From assembly GCA_004552515.1 (NCBI GenBank), contig SFOF01000023.1, forward strand, positions 1 through 17,746: 17,746 bases of DNA. The letters run 5' to 3'. Below, one piece after another: positions 8,307 to 16,134 of the stretch (its first letter is position 1; each line of letters opens with the position of its first letter). Below the pieces are notes generated by a model, which did no database searches, was not told where the DNA came from, and saw only the letters and a program-made list of their open reading frames with translations. A program made the translations under genes and the position numbers. The stretch comes from Clostridiales bacterium (GTDB taxonomy: Bacteria > Bacillota > Clostridia > Christensenellales > Aristaeellaceae).

Positions 8307-8325
8307 GAAAAACGCGCCGGCGCGT
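8307..8325 (-). terminator. Putative short terminator after addA
   Basis: A perfect 14-bp palindrome ACGCGCCGGCGCGT (8312-8325) folds as a 5-bp stem with a CCGG loop. It is followed on the minus strand by TTTTT (8308-8312). It is 19 nt past the addA stop. The stem is short but all GC apart from one pair. No strong promoter was seen between it and the next gene, so it may be partial. Confidence 0.45.
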
Positions 8326-8344
8326 CCCCAGCGGTCAAAGCGGC

Positions 8345-11300
8345 TCACAGCGCGATCGTCCGTCCCGCGCGCAGCAGGCAGATCAGCGTTTCCTTCACCG
8401 GCCTGCCGGTCAGCGTTTCCAGCGCGCGCGCATAAAGGCGCAGCTGCGGCTCATAGCGCCGCTTAAGCTCATCCTCGTCGTCGGTGCGGTCGGTTTTATA
8501 GTCGAGCAGCACCCACTGCCCGTTCTCGATAAAGCAGCAGTCGATCGCGCCCTGCACCAGCACATATTCGTCGCTGTCCACATCCAGCGCTTCCCGCGCG
8601 CTCATCCTGAGCGTAAACATCCACTCGCGGCGCGCCGTGTCCGCCTTCAGAAGCCGCGCGCCCGGCCCGTCCGTAAAGAACGCGGCCAGCATCCGCGGCC
8701 TGACGACCTCGCGCATTGCCGGCGTAAGCGCGCCCGTCTCGACCATATGGTTGAGCTGACGCACGATCCCGGCGTGAAGCTCGTCGCCGGAAAGTCCCCT
8801 GAGCGCAGCCAGATCGAGCTTTTGCAGCGCCGTATGCGCCGCCGTGCCGCGTTCCGCGCCGGTCATGGATTCCGCGTCCTCGCTGAGGAACGCCGGCCTG
8901 TCAAGCAGCTCGGGCGGGTGCGCCGGGCCGTCCAGCTCGCGCTTTACGCCCGAGGCCGTCAGCTTCATCGGGATCAGCACGTCGCCCGCATGGGGATAGC
9001 GCCAGCGATAGGCCGCCAGCAGCTTCTCGTCCGGCTCGGAGGCCGCCGCCTCTTCAAAGAGCGCGTCCGCCCGGCGGGATTCCTCGCCCGCCGACGCCGA
9101 GAGCGACTCGCGCGTGATCATGCTCACGCTGACTCGTGCGCCCGAATCGACGATCTCCGCGCCGGCCCCCAGCGCCTCGCCGCCCGGCATGGTCATCACG
9201 GCGGGCAGCAGAATATCCAGCCAGTTCGAGGGCGAAAGCGCGCGCCGGATACTCAGCCGCCCCCGGCGCAGCTGTTTTTCCATATGCGCGCTGCTGCCGC
9301 TGAGGATCAGCCGATCCTTAGCGCGGGTGAGCAGGACGTAGAGTATGCGCATTTCCTCGGCCATGCCCTCGGCGAGGTGCTTCTGCGCCGCGGCCAGACG
9401 GGGCAGCACGTCGCGCTTGGAAACCAGCCCGTTGTCGATGTGCTTGAGCCCCACGCCGGTTTCGCGGTGCATGAGCAGCTCGGCGTGAGAGGAGCGCGTG
9501 TTGAACGGCCGCCCCAGCATCAGCCCGAACACCACGGGGAACTCAAGCCCCTTGCTCTTGTGAACGGTCATGACGCGCACAACGTCGTCGTTTTCGCCCA
9601 GAACGTGCGCCTCGCCCATGTCCTCGCGGGAGGCGTTCATCTGCTCCAGATGGTTGAGGAAGCCGGTCAGGCCGCCCGTCTGCGCCGATTCATAGGCCGC
9701 CGCGCGGTCGCAGAATATGTCCAGATTGGCCTGCCGCTGCGCGCCGCCGGGCATCGCGCCCACGCAGGCATAGAGATTCGATTCGCGCAGCACGTCGAAT
9801 ATGAACGAGGGCAGCGGCGTCACGCGCGAACGGGCGCGCCATTCGTCCAGCCGCGCAAGCAGAGCGCGCAGCCTGTGCGCCAGCTCGTCGTCCTCCCGCG
9901 CGGCGTATTCGGCCACAGCGTCGCAGTAGCCGCCGCCGGGATGCTTCACGCGCACCCGCGACAGCTCCTCGCTGCTCAGCCCCATTGCGGGGGAGCGCAG
10001 CACGGCGATCCATTCCACGTCGCGCCGCCGGTTCTCGATCAGCTTGAGCAGCGCCACAGCCACGCGCACCTCGACCACATCCAGATAGCCGCCCGACACG
10101 TCGGCATAGGCCGGTATGCCCTCGCGCTTGAGCACGGCGAGAATCTGCGCGGCCACATCGCGCGCCTGACGGATCAGGATTACGAAATCGCGGTACCTGA
10201 GCGGCCGAAACGCGCCGGCCTTTACATCGTAGGTGGGCGTGCCAAGAAGCTCGCGGATGCGCCGCGCCGCGACCAGCGCCTCGACCTCCGCGTCCTTCAT
10301 GTCGAGGATCAGCCGCGCCGCTTCGCCGCCCTCGCCGTCCTCCGCCGGTTCGGAATCGTCCTCGTCGCCGGGCGCGATCAGCGTCAGCTCGACCGGCGCG
10401 TCCTCCCCCTGATAGGCCGCGCCGCAGCGCAGATACGCCCTTTCGTCATAGACGATCTCGCTCGGCCCGCCCTGCATGGCGCGCGCAAACACGGCGTTTG
10501 TGAAATTCAGTATGCTCGCGCGGGAGCGGAAGTTGCTGTTGAGCAGCACCAGCCGGCCGCCCTCGCCGCGGCCATAGCGCTCATAGCGGCTCTGAAACAG
10601 CGTCGGCTCGGCGCTGCGGAAGCGATAGATGCTCTGCTTGACGTCGCCCACGAAGAACAGATTGTCCTCCCGGGCGACGCGCGTCAGGATCGCCTCCTGA
10701 ATGTCGGAGACGTCCTGATATTCGTCGATGAATATGTGCGTGAACTTCTCCCGCAGCGCCCGCGCCACGGACTCATCCTCCAGCGCCCGAAGCGTGCGCC
10801 GCTCCAGATCGCCGAACGTCAGGATCGAGCGCTCGTCCTTCAGGCGCGCATATTCCTCATCCAGCCGCATGACGATCGATCTCAGCGCGCGCACCTCCGC
10901 CGCCGATGCGGGCAGATCCTCGATCGCGTCCACAAGCGGCAGCGGCAACCGGTCGCCCGCCCTGGAGACGGTCTTTTTGAACTCGTCGCGCAGCTTGCGG
11001 TAATATGCCGCGTCGGGATCGTCGGCCGCGCCCTTAATCGTCGCCAGCCGCAGGAAGGACGGCTTTTCCAGCGCCGCGCGCAGCGGCTCATAGTCCATTT
11101 TCAAAAGCGCGTCCACCAGCTCGCAATCGGCCTTCGCCGCCTTGAGATACGGGAAGAGGAAATCGTTGCCCTGACAGAACGCAAGCGCGTCCTCCGCCAG
11201 CGCCGCCGCGTCGGAGAGCACGCGCCGCGCCGCCTCCAGCAGAATCGGCGACCAGATGTCCTCGCCGCGCTCGAGCCGGCCGATCGCCGCGTTCAGCCAG

Positions 11301-11833
11301 CCCTCGGGATCGGGGCGATCGGCCAGAAAGGCGTACAGCCTGAGCGCGAGATCGCGCACCTGCTCGGGCGTGCGGTTTTCGGCCAGCGCGCGCAGATCGC
11401 CGTTCTCCGCGGCATAGACGGCGTTCATGGCCGCGTCGAGCGCCTTGTCGCGCAGTATGGCGGCCTCGGCGCTGTCGGCCACGCGGAAGGCCGGATCCAC
11501 GTCGGCGCGCTGGAAATATTCGCGCAGCACGTCGATGCAGAAGGAGTGGATCGTGCTGATGCCCGCGTATTCCGCCGCCTCGGCCTGCGCGCGGAAGCGA
11601 ACGTCCTGCGCCGAGGCGCGGGTCAGCGCCTTGATGAGCGAGGCGCGCATATCGGCGGCGGCGGCGCGCGTGAAGGTGACGATCAGCATATTGCCGATGT
11701 CCGCGCCCTCGTCGATCAAACGCAGCACGCGCTCGACCAGCACCGTGGTCTTGCCCGATCCGGCGGCGGCGGCCAGGAGCAGATTGGTGTGCCGCGCCTC
11801 AATGGCCTCCCGCTGTTCGCTTGTCCACTGCAT
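8345..11833 (-). CDS. addA: ATP-dependent helicase/nuclease subunit A (AddA)
   Basis: Helicase-nuclease subunit of AddAB, which resects double-strand breaks and responds to Chi before RecA loading. 1162 aa from the start chosen. UvrD-type helicase motifs run in order: Walker A AAAGSGKT (22-29), IFIDEYQD (motif II, ~370), FVGDVKQSIYRFR (III), NFRSRASILNF (IV), VMTVHKSKGLEFPVVF (V) and ILYVLLTRAKDRLIL (VI, ~835). The C-terminal RecB-like nuclease looks intact: His1000 in ERGTAAH, Asp1098 in GAID, and DYKTD from 1111 with Lys1113. The internal ATG at 11833 is preferred because GGAGG is 9 nt upstream; the ATG at 11842 directly abuts that GGAGG. addB, usually just upstream in Firmicutes, is absent: a small RNA and a divergent transporter occupy that side. 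Confidence 0.96.
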   Translation of the reverse strand: MQWTSEQREAIEARHTNLLLAAAAGSGKTTVLVERVLRLIDEGADIGNMLIVTFTRAAAADMRASLIKALTRASAQDVRFRAQAEAAEYAGISTIHSFCIDVLREYFQRADVDPAFRVADSAEAAILRDKALDAAMNAVYAAENGDLRALAENRTPEQVRDLALRLYAFLADRPDPEGWLNAAIGRLERGEDIWSPILLEAARRVLSDAAALAEDALAFCQGNDFLFPYLKAAKADCELVDALLKMDYEPLRAALEKPSFLRLATIKGAADDPDAAYYRKLRDEFKKTVSRAGDRLPLPLVDAIEDLPASAAEVRALRSIVMRLDEEYARLKDERSILTFGDLERRTLRALEDESVARALREKFTHIFIDEYQDVSDIQEAILTRVAREDNLFFVGDVKQSIYRFRSAEPTLFQSRYERYGRGEGGRLVLLNSNFRSRASILNFTNAVFARAMQGGPSEIVYDERAYLRCGAAYQGEDAPVELTLIAPGDEDDSEPAEDGEGGEAARLILDMKDAEVEALVAARRIRELLGTPTYDVKAGAFRPLRYRDFVILIRQARDVAAQILAVLKREGIPAYADVSGGYLDVVEVRVAVALLKLIENRRRDVEWIAVLRSPAMGLSSEELSRVRVKHPGGGYCDAVAEYAAREDDELAHRLRALLARLDEWRARSRVTPLPSFIFDVLRESNLYACVGAMPGGAQRQANLDIFCDRAAAYESAQTGGLTGFLNHLEQMNASREDMGEAHVLGENDDVVRVMTVHKSKGLEFPVVFGLMLGRPFNTRSSHAELLMHRETGVGLKHIDNGLVSKRDVLPRLAAAQKHLAEGMAEEMRILYVLLTRAKDRLILSGSSAHMEKQLRRGRLSIRRALSPSNWLDILLPAVMTMPGGEALGAGAEIVDSGARVSVSMITRESLSASAGEESRRADALFEEAAASEPDEKLLAAYRWRYPHAGDVLIPMKLTASGVKRELDGPAHPPELLDRPAFLSEDAESMTGAERGTAAHTALQKLDLAALRGLSGDELHAGIVRQLNHMVETGALTPAMREVVRPRMLAAFFTDGPGARLLKADTARREWMFTLRMSAREALDVDSDEYVLVQGAIDCCFIENGQWVLLDYKTDRTDDEDELKRRYEPQLRLYARALETLTGRPVKETLICLLRAGRTIAL

Positions 11834-11898
11834 GACGTTCATCCTCCGCGTCGTTTGATTTTTCAGTCTGTGAGAAGAGATTAAAAGGCATATACAAA

Positions 11899-11910
11899 GG
11901 GCTTTCGCCC
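11899..11910 (-). promoter_or_regulatory. Small GAAA-tetraloop hairpin in the addA leader
   Basis: The minus strand reads GGGC-GAAA-GCCC within the ~80-nt addA leader. A GNRA tetraloop on a 4-bp GC stem is stable, but nothing downstream makes it a terminator. It may affect mRNA stability or may be incidental. Confidence 0.3.
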
Positions 11911-11930
11911 CGAAATATGTACTCAGATAG

Positions 11931-11960
11931 ATTATACCACAGCCTTCAGCGCGCGGTCAA
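11931..11960 (-). promoter_or_regulatory. Strong promoter of addA
   Basis: -35 TTGACC (11955-11960, 5 of 6), 18-bp spacer, perfect -10 TATAAT (11931-11936) preceded by TGG, i.e. an extended -10. Predicted start near 11924. It lies immediately after the small-RNA terminator on the same strand, so addA has transcription independent of that RNA. Confidence 0.85.
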
Positions 11961-11978
11961 TCGCGGCCAGGACTGCAT

Positions 11979-12009
11979 AAAAAAACCGCTCCGAATTCAT
12001 TCGAAGCGG
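11979..12009 (-). terminator. Intrinsic terminator of the small RNA
   Basis: Stem pairs 11986-11995 with 12000-12009: 5 bp CCGCT/AGCGG, one C-A mismatch, then 4 bp, and a 4-nt loop. On the minus strand it is followed by seven T (11979-11985). The plus strand has A-runs on both sides and would not terminate, so orientation is clear. Confidence 0.88.
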
Positions 12010-12067
12010 AAAAAAACCGATTTTAGGCGCTAGTAACCAAAGCCCCTATAGGGGTTCCCCTAAGATT
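11979..12067 (-). ncRNA. Orphan small RNA (~89 nt), family not recognised
   Basis: A self-contained transcription unit on the minus strand. A near-consensus promoter predicts a start at about 12067, and an intrinsic terminator ends it at about 11979. There is no ATG-led reading frame with an SD. Predicted folding: UUAGG (12063-12059) can close against CCUAA (12027-12023). Inside it CCCC-UAUA-GGGG (12054-12043) is a palindromic hairpin. The preceding GGGG (12060-12057) and the later GGUU (12038-12035) compete for the same C-rich strand. A U7 tract (12008-12018 region) precedes the terminator stem. I could not match it to a riboswitch, 6S, SRP or tmRNA. It could be a trans-acting sRNA, or an attenuator leader with read-through to addA. 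That it is transcribed is likely; the role is unknown. Confidence 0.7.
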
Positions 12068-12073
12068 AAATAT

Positions 12074-12102
12074 AGTATACGGCCAAAGCTGCGATTTGTC
12101 AA
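12074..12102 (-). promoter_or_regulatory. Near-consensus promoter of the small RNA
   Basis: -35 TTGACA (12097-12102, perfect), 17-bp spacer, -10 TATACT (12074-12079, 5 of 6). It is among the strongest promoters in the window, yet it reads into only ~89 nt before a strong terminator. Confidence 0.82.
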
Positions 12103-12150
12103 GCATTTCGAAGAAAAAAAGAGCATTTTCCCGCGTCCCTCTTTTCCAAC

Positions 12151-12179
12151 CGGCGCGAGGATGAGCGCGCATCGCGCCG
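12151..12179. repeat. 8-bp inverted repeat upstream of the exporter promoter
   Basis: CGGCGCGA and TCGCGCCG form a perfect 8-bp inverted repeat with 13 bp between, so arm centres are 21 bp apart, about two helical turns. It ends 4 bp before the -35 box of the exporter promoter. That spacing suits a dimeric regulator, but GC-rich chance repeats are possible. Confidence 0.4.
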
Positions 12180-12183
12180 CGCT

Positions 12184-12212
12184 TTGCCTTTTCGCCTGCT
12201 TTCTCCTATACT
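12184..12212 (+). promoter_or_regulatory. Putative promoter of the ABC exporter operon
   Basis: -35 TTGCCT (12184-12189, 4 of 6), 17-bp spacer, -10 TATACT (12207-12212, 5 of 6). Predicted start near 12219 leaves a ~39-nt leader before the ATG at 12258. Confidence 0.65.
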
Positions 12213-12257
12213 TAAAGGGCGACTGACACTCAACGACCCGATCAAGGAGGAAGCATC

Positions 12258-13247
<990 letters not shown>

Positions 13248-13259
13248 GGAGGCGCGCCC

Positions 13260-14063
13260 ATGAAAGCCTATATCGCCCTCTTCCGCCAGCAGTTCCTGAG
13301 CAGGCTACAATACCGCGCCGCGTTCTGGAGCCAGGTCGTCACCAGCATATTCTGGGCCTACGTTCACACGGCGATCATCGCGATGTTCTATCGCTTCGGC
13401 TCGGGCACGGCCAGCCTGACGCTCCGGCAGGCGATCGCCTTTATCTGGCTCAAGGAAATCGCGTTCACGCTGCTGCCCGGCATCGGCATGAACATGGACG
13501 TATGGAGCCGCATCTGCAAGGGCGAGGTCGCCTATGATCTGGTGCGGCCGCTCGATCTCTACGGGCACTGGTACTTCAGCGAGCTGTCCGCCCGGATCGC
13601 GCCGTTTATCACGGCGTTTGCGCCGCTGCTGCTGGCCGCGCTGATCACGCCCGGTGAGCTGGGCCTGCGCCTGACCACCGCGCCGCTGTCCTTTCTGGCG
13701 GGACTTTTCACTTTGACAACCGGCGTGCTCTTCTCCTGCGCGGTGACCTGTCTGAGCTACGCGATGTGCATGGACGTGCGCGTCGGTCACGCGCCGGCCA
13801 ATATGTTTCTGCTGGTGGTGCAGGTGCTGGCCGGATCGATCCTGCCGCTCCAGCTCTGGCCGGATTCCATGCAGCGCTTCCTTGCCATGCAGCCGTTCGC
13901 GGGGCTGATGGATCTGCCGCTGCGCTTCATGGTCGGCTCGGCGGCGCTGTCCGAGCTGCCGCGCGTGCTGATGACGCAGGCCGTCTGGGGCGCGCTCATC
14001 GTGCTGCTGGGACGCTTCTGGATCGGGCGCAATCTGAAGCGGCTGATCGTGCAGGGAGGCTGA
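13260..14063 (+). CDS. ABC-2 type permease, first subunit (COG4587-like)
   Basis: 267 aa with about six hydrophobic segments: ~22-45, 55-77, 110-128, 140-168, 178-196 and 235-255. An N-terminal amphipathic stretch (IALFRQQFLSRLQYRAAFWSQ) is typical of ABC-2 permeases. No signal peptide or large extracellular domain is present. It begins 13 nt after the ATPase stop, and the TAA of the ATPase gene forms part of the AAGGAGG site for this gene, so translation is coupled. Likely forms a heterodimeric channel with the next gene product. Substrate unknown. Confidence 0.88.
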   Translation: MKAYIALFRQQFLSRLQYRAAFWSQVVTSIFWAYVHTAIIAMFYRFGSGTASLTLRQAIAFIWLKEIAFTLLPGIGMNMDVWSRICKGEVAYDLVRPLDLYGHWYFSELSARIAPFITAFAPLLLAALITPGELGLRLTTAPLSFLAGLFTLTTGVLFSCAVTCLSYAMCMDVRVGHAPANMFLLVVQVLAGSILPLQLWPDSMQRFLAMQPFAGLMDLPLRFMVGSAALSELPRVLMTQAVWGALIVLLGRFWIGRNLKRLIVQGG

Positions 14064-14068
14064 CCGAT

Positions 14069-14869
14069 ATGAAGAGACGCTTTTCGCAATCCCCGCTCGG
14101 CCTGTATTTCGGCTATATGCGCATTATTATGGCCGGCCAGATGCAGTATAAGGGCTGGCTGCTGCTGCCGCTGCCCTCGCTGATCTATGTGATCACCGAT
14201 CCGCTGGACGCGCTGCTCATGCTCGATCGCTTCGGCGCGGTGGGCGAATGGACGGCGGCGCGGATATTGCTGATTTACGGCATGGCGCTGTTGAGCTTCG
14301 GCCTGTCAGAGCTGCTGGGGCGCGGATTCGATATGTTCCCCCATTCCATTCGGGACGGCGCGTTCGACCGCGTTCTGCTCAGGCCGCGCTCAACCTTCCT
14401 TCAGTCGCTCACGCTGAGCTTTAGCATTACGCGGCTGAGCCGTGTGAGCGGCGGGCTGATTCTGGTCATGCTGACGCTCGCCGCGCAGTCGGTGCGCATG
14501 ACGCTGCCCAGGCTGCTCGTGCTGCTGGGCGCGCTGGCCGGCGGCGTGATGACCTATGTGGGGCTGTTCATCATCAATTCGGTGATCTCGTTTTTCACCA
14601 TATCGCCGATTGAGCTGAACATATTCACCAACGGCAGCTATCAGGTGGCCAAAGCGCCGCCGAAATACCTGCCGCAGGGACTTCGGCGCACGTTTACATT
14701 CATCTTTCCGCTGTTCATGTTCGCCTATTATCCCGCCTCGACGATCTGCGGCTGGGGCGAGCCGGGCTGGATGGGCTGTCTGGCGCTGCCGGTCTGCGGC
14801 GCGTTCTTCGCGCTCACGCTGCTGCTCTGGCGCTTCGGCGTAAGGCACTATCGAAGCACCGGCTCGTAA
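14069..14869 (+). CDS. ABC-2 type permease, second subunit (COG3694-like)
   Basis: 266 aa integral membrane protein with about six hydrophobic segments. GGFDMF-like and ISFFTISPIELNIFTNG patterns (here LGRGFDMFPHSIRDGAFDRVLLRP) are characteristic of the COG3694 permease family, where the RPG/RPR-type loop faces the ATPase. A longer open frame runs upstream to 13766, but it overlaps the previous permease out of frame. The real start is the ATG at 14069, with GGGAGG just upstream and the previous stop codon in between. It ends the exporter operon at a bidirectional terminator. Confidence 0.9.
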   Translation: MKRRFSQSPLGLYFGYMRIIMAGQMQYKGWLLLPLPSLIYVITDPLDALLMLDRFGAVGEWTAARILLIYGMALLSFGLSELLGRGFDMFPHSIRDGAFDRVLLRPRSTFLQSLTLSFSITRLSRVSGGLILVMLTLAAQSVRMTLPRLLVLLGALAGGVMTYVGLFIINSVISFFTISPIELNIFTNGSYQVAKAPPKYLPQGLRRTFTFIFPLFMFAYYPASTICGWGEPGWMGCLALPVCGAFFALTLLLWRFGVRHYRSTGS

Positions 14870-14871
14870 TA

Positions 14872-14920
14872 AAAAAGCATCGCCCGTCCGGCGTTCGTTC
14901 GTCGGGCGGGCGATGTTCTT
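14872..14920. terminator. Bidirectional terminator between exporter operon and sortase
   Basis: A 13-bp stem (14878-14890 with 14903-14915, one G-T pair) has a 12-nt loop. The minus strand continues with GCTTTTTTATT and the plus strand with TTCTTT, so it can end both convergent units. It is 8 nt after the permease stop and 4 nt after the sortase stop. Confidence 0.9.
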
Positions 14921-15942
14921 TACTCTTCAGCGGGGACGGCCAGAGCCTTCAGTTCATTCAATCGGCCAATGGCGATATAGCGCGCGTTCTCAAACGCATA
15001 GGCGCAGGTGGACAGCGTGACCAGACGATCGCCGCCCTTGATTTCCACATCCGCCGTGAAGTTCGACTTGCCGAGCGCCTCCTCGACAAACGCGGCCATG
15101 TCGCTTTCGTCACTGATGGCGATGTCATAGCAGTGATCGCTTTTAGACGTGGTGTAGCCCGCGAACAGCTCGAGCAGATAGCGCTTTTCGGGCGTAACGA
15201 TCAGCATGAACGGGTGGCTGTCGAAATACGCCTGATCGGCATAGTAGGTGATCGCCTTGAACATGCTGCCGTTGCGCATATGGTGGCCGTAGAGCAGCGT
15301 GTTGGGGTCCTGAAAATCGCCGAGATTGCGATAATCGATGAACAGCGTGCCGCAGGCGTTATGCTCACCGTTGAACAGGCGATGCAGATAGTAATCGTTG
15401 TCCCCGCCATGGACGACGGGATAGTCGATCGGCGTATCGGGCGCATAGAGCCAGCAGGCGTAGTCGGCGTTCATCTCGGAAAGCGCATCCGCGTCGATCG
15501 TATCAAGCCATCGGTTCACCGCGGCGCGCGTCTCTTCAAGGCAGCCCGCTGCGTCCTGCGCAGAGAGCAGGCTCAGATAGGCGCGGCCAATTTCGTGTTC
15601 CGAGAGCGCTTCAAACGCCTCGTCGAGCGTGGGAACGGGCGTTTCCTCGGGGGCAGGCGTCGCGGTGGGCGCGGGGGTCGCATCGGGTTCGGGATCGGGC
15701 GCAAGGACGGCGGTCAGCCAGATTTCGCTCAGGCGGCGATAGTCGGCCAGCGCCTGAGTGCGCGCGGCAGTCTCCTCGTCGGTCATACCGGCGCGCGCGG
15801 TTTTTTCCGCGTCGGCGGTCGTCCCGGCGGCGGCGGCGAAGAGCGCCTCGACGAGCTGTCTGTCCGCGTCGAGCTGTTCGTCGGCGAGGGCGGGCAGCGC
15901 GGCAAGAAGCAGCGCCAGAAGCAGGGCAAAGCAGCGTTTCAT
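14920..15942 (-). CDS. Class B sortase with signal peptide and Pro/Thr linker
   Basis: Extracellular cysteine transpeptidase that joins sorting-signal proteins to the wall or to one another. 340 aa. The catalytic domain (~165-335) opens with DYACWLYAPDTPIDYPVV, typical of SrtB. It holds His220 in YGHH, Cys313 in TLSTC and a downstream Arg (321 or 327). Unusually, residues 1-21 form a cleavable-looking signal peptide (LLLALLLAALPALA|DE), followed by a helical region (~22-80) and a linker of Pro/Thr/Glu (~82-106). Class B sortases normally keep an N-terminal membrane anchor. The start at 15942 is preferred because GAGG lies 5 nt upstream; a GTG at 15948 overlaps that SD. It sits 2 nt after the 45-aa membrane peptide gene, in the same unit. 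Probable substrate is the TPQTG protein next door. Confidence 0.92.
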   Translation of the reverse strand: MKRCFALLLALLLAALPALADEQLDADRQLVEALFAAAAGTTADAEKTARAGMTDEETAARTQALADYRRLSEIWLTAVLAPDPEPDATPAPTATPAPEETPVPTLDEAFEALSEHEIGRAYLSLLSAQDAAGCLEETRAAVNRWLDTIDADALSEMNADYACWLYAPDTPIDYPVVHGGDNDYYLHRLFNGEHNACGTLFIDYRNLGDFQDPNTLLYGHHMRNGSMFKAITYYADQAYFDSHPFMLIVTPEKRYLLELFAGYTTSKSDHCYDIAISDESDMAAFVEEALGKSNFTADVEIKGGDRLVTLSTCAYAFENARYIAIGRLNELKALAVPAEE

Positions 15943-15944
15943 GG

Positions 15945-16082
15945 TCACCTCATGCCGCGCAGGGAATCGTAAAAGGCGTTTCCGGCGGCGTATTCTCTCG
16001 TTTTATAGACGATAACGGCGGCGATGACGGCCAGCGCGATCATCAGCGCGGCGATCAGCCATCGGGTTCGGTTTCTGCGCAT
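15945..16082 (-). CDS. Small 45-aa single-span membrane peptide upstream of sortase
   Basis: Reads MRRNRTRWLIAALMIALAV at the start, one hydrophobic span (~8-26), then VYKTREYAAGNAFYDSLRGMR. The positive N-terminus followed by a span predicts N-in topology with a short outside tail. The tail (Tyr-x-x-Gly-x4-YDSLR) looks like the anchor-to-catalytic-domain junction of ordinary class B sortases; this resemblance is from memory of the family, not a search. It has a good ribosome site, GAGGTGAACC before the ATG, nearly identical to the one of the sortase. Its TGA is 2 nt before the sortase ATG, so the two are coupled. It may be a detached sortase anchor, a partner subunit, or a chance open frame, but start, SD, TM span and coupling argue it is real. 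Confidence 0.7.
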   Translation of the reverse strand: MRRNRTRWLIAALMIALAVIAAVIVYKTREYAAGNAFYDSLRGMR

Positions 16083-16092
16083 GGTTCACCTC

Positions 16093-16125
16093 AAAAAAAT
16101 CCGGGAAGGCGAGCTGCCCTCCCGG
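16093..16125 (-). terminator. Intrinsic terminator touching the SD of the sortase unit
   Basis: Minus strand: 9-bp stem (16117-16125 with 16101-16109, one G-U pair), 7-nt loop, then A and seven T (16093-16099). GAGG of the next gene follows directly. It lies 10 nt after the stop of the TPQTG protein gene. There is no room for a promoter between it and the 45-aa peptide gene. Confidence 0.85.
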
Positions 16126-16134
16126 TAAATGCTG

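Noticed and set aside
4785..11884. Plus-strand open frames of up to ~1045 codons opposite typA, the MBL/TIM-barrel pair and addA
   Set aside because: Same reason: mirror frames of conserved genes with no recognisable protein features.
11979..12067. Small RNA as a preQ1, fluoride, T-box, yybP-ykoY or guanidine riboswitch
   Set aside because: Compared from memory, the required conserved loop sequences are missing, and addA has its own promoter just after the terminator.
12111..12147. AAAAGAG/CTCTTTT inverted repeat upstream of the small-RNA promoter
   Set aside because: AT-rich stem with a large loop and nothing transcribed into it on the minus strand; probably chance.
13766..14068. Upstream extension of the second permease frame
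   Set aside because: It overlaps the first permease out of frame and is not membrane-like; the ATG at 14069 has a proper SD and gives the family length.
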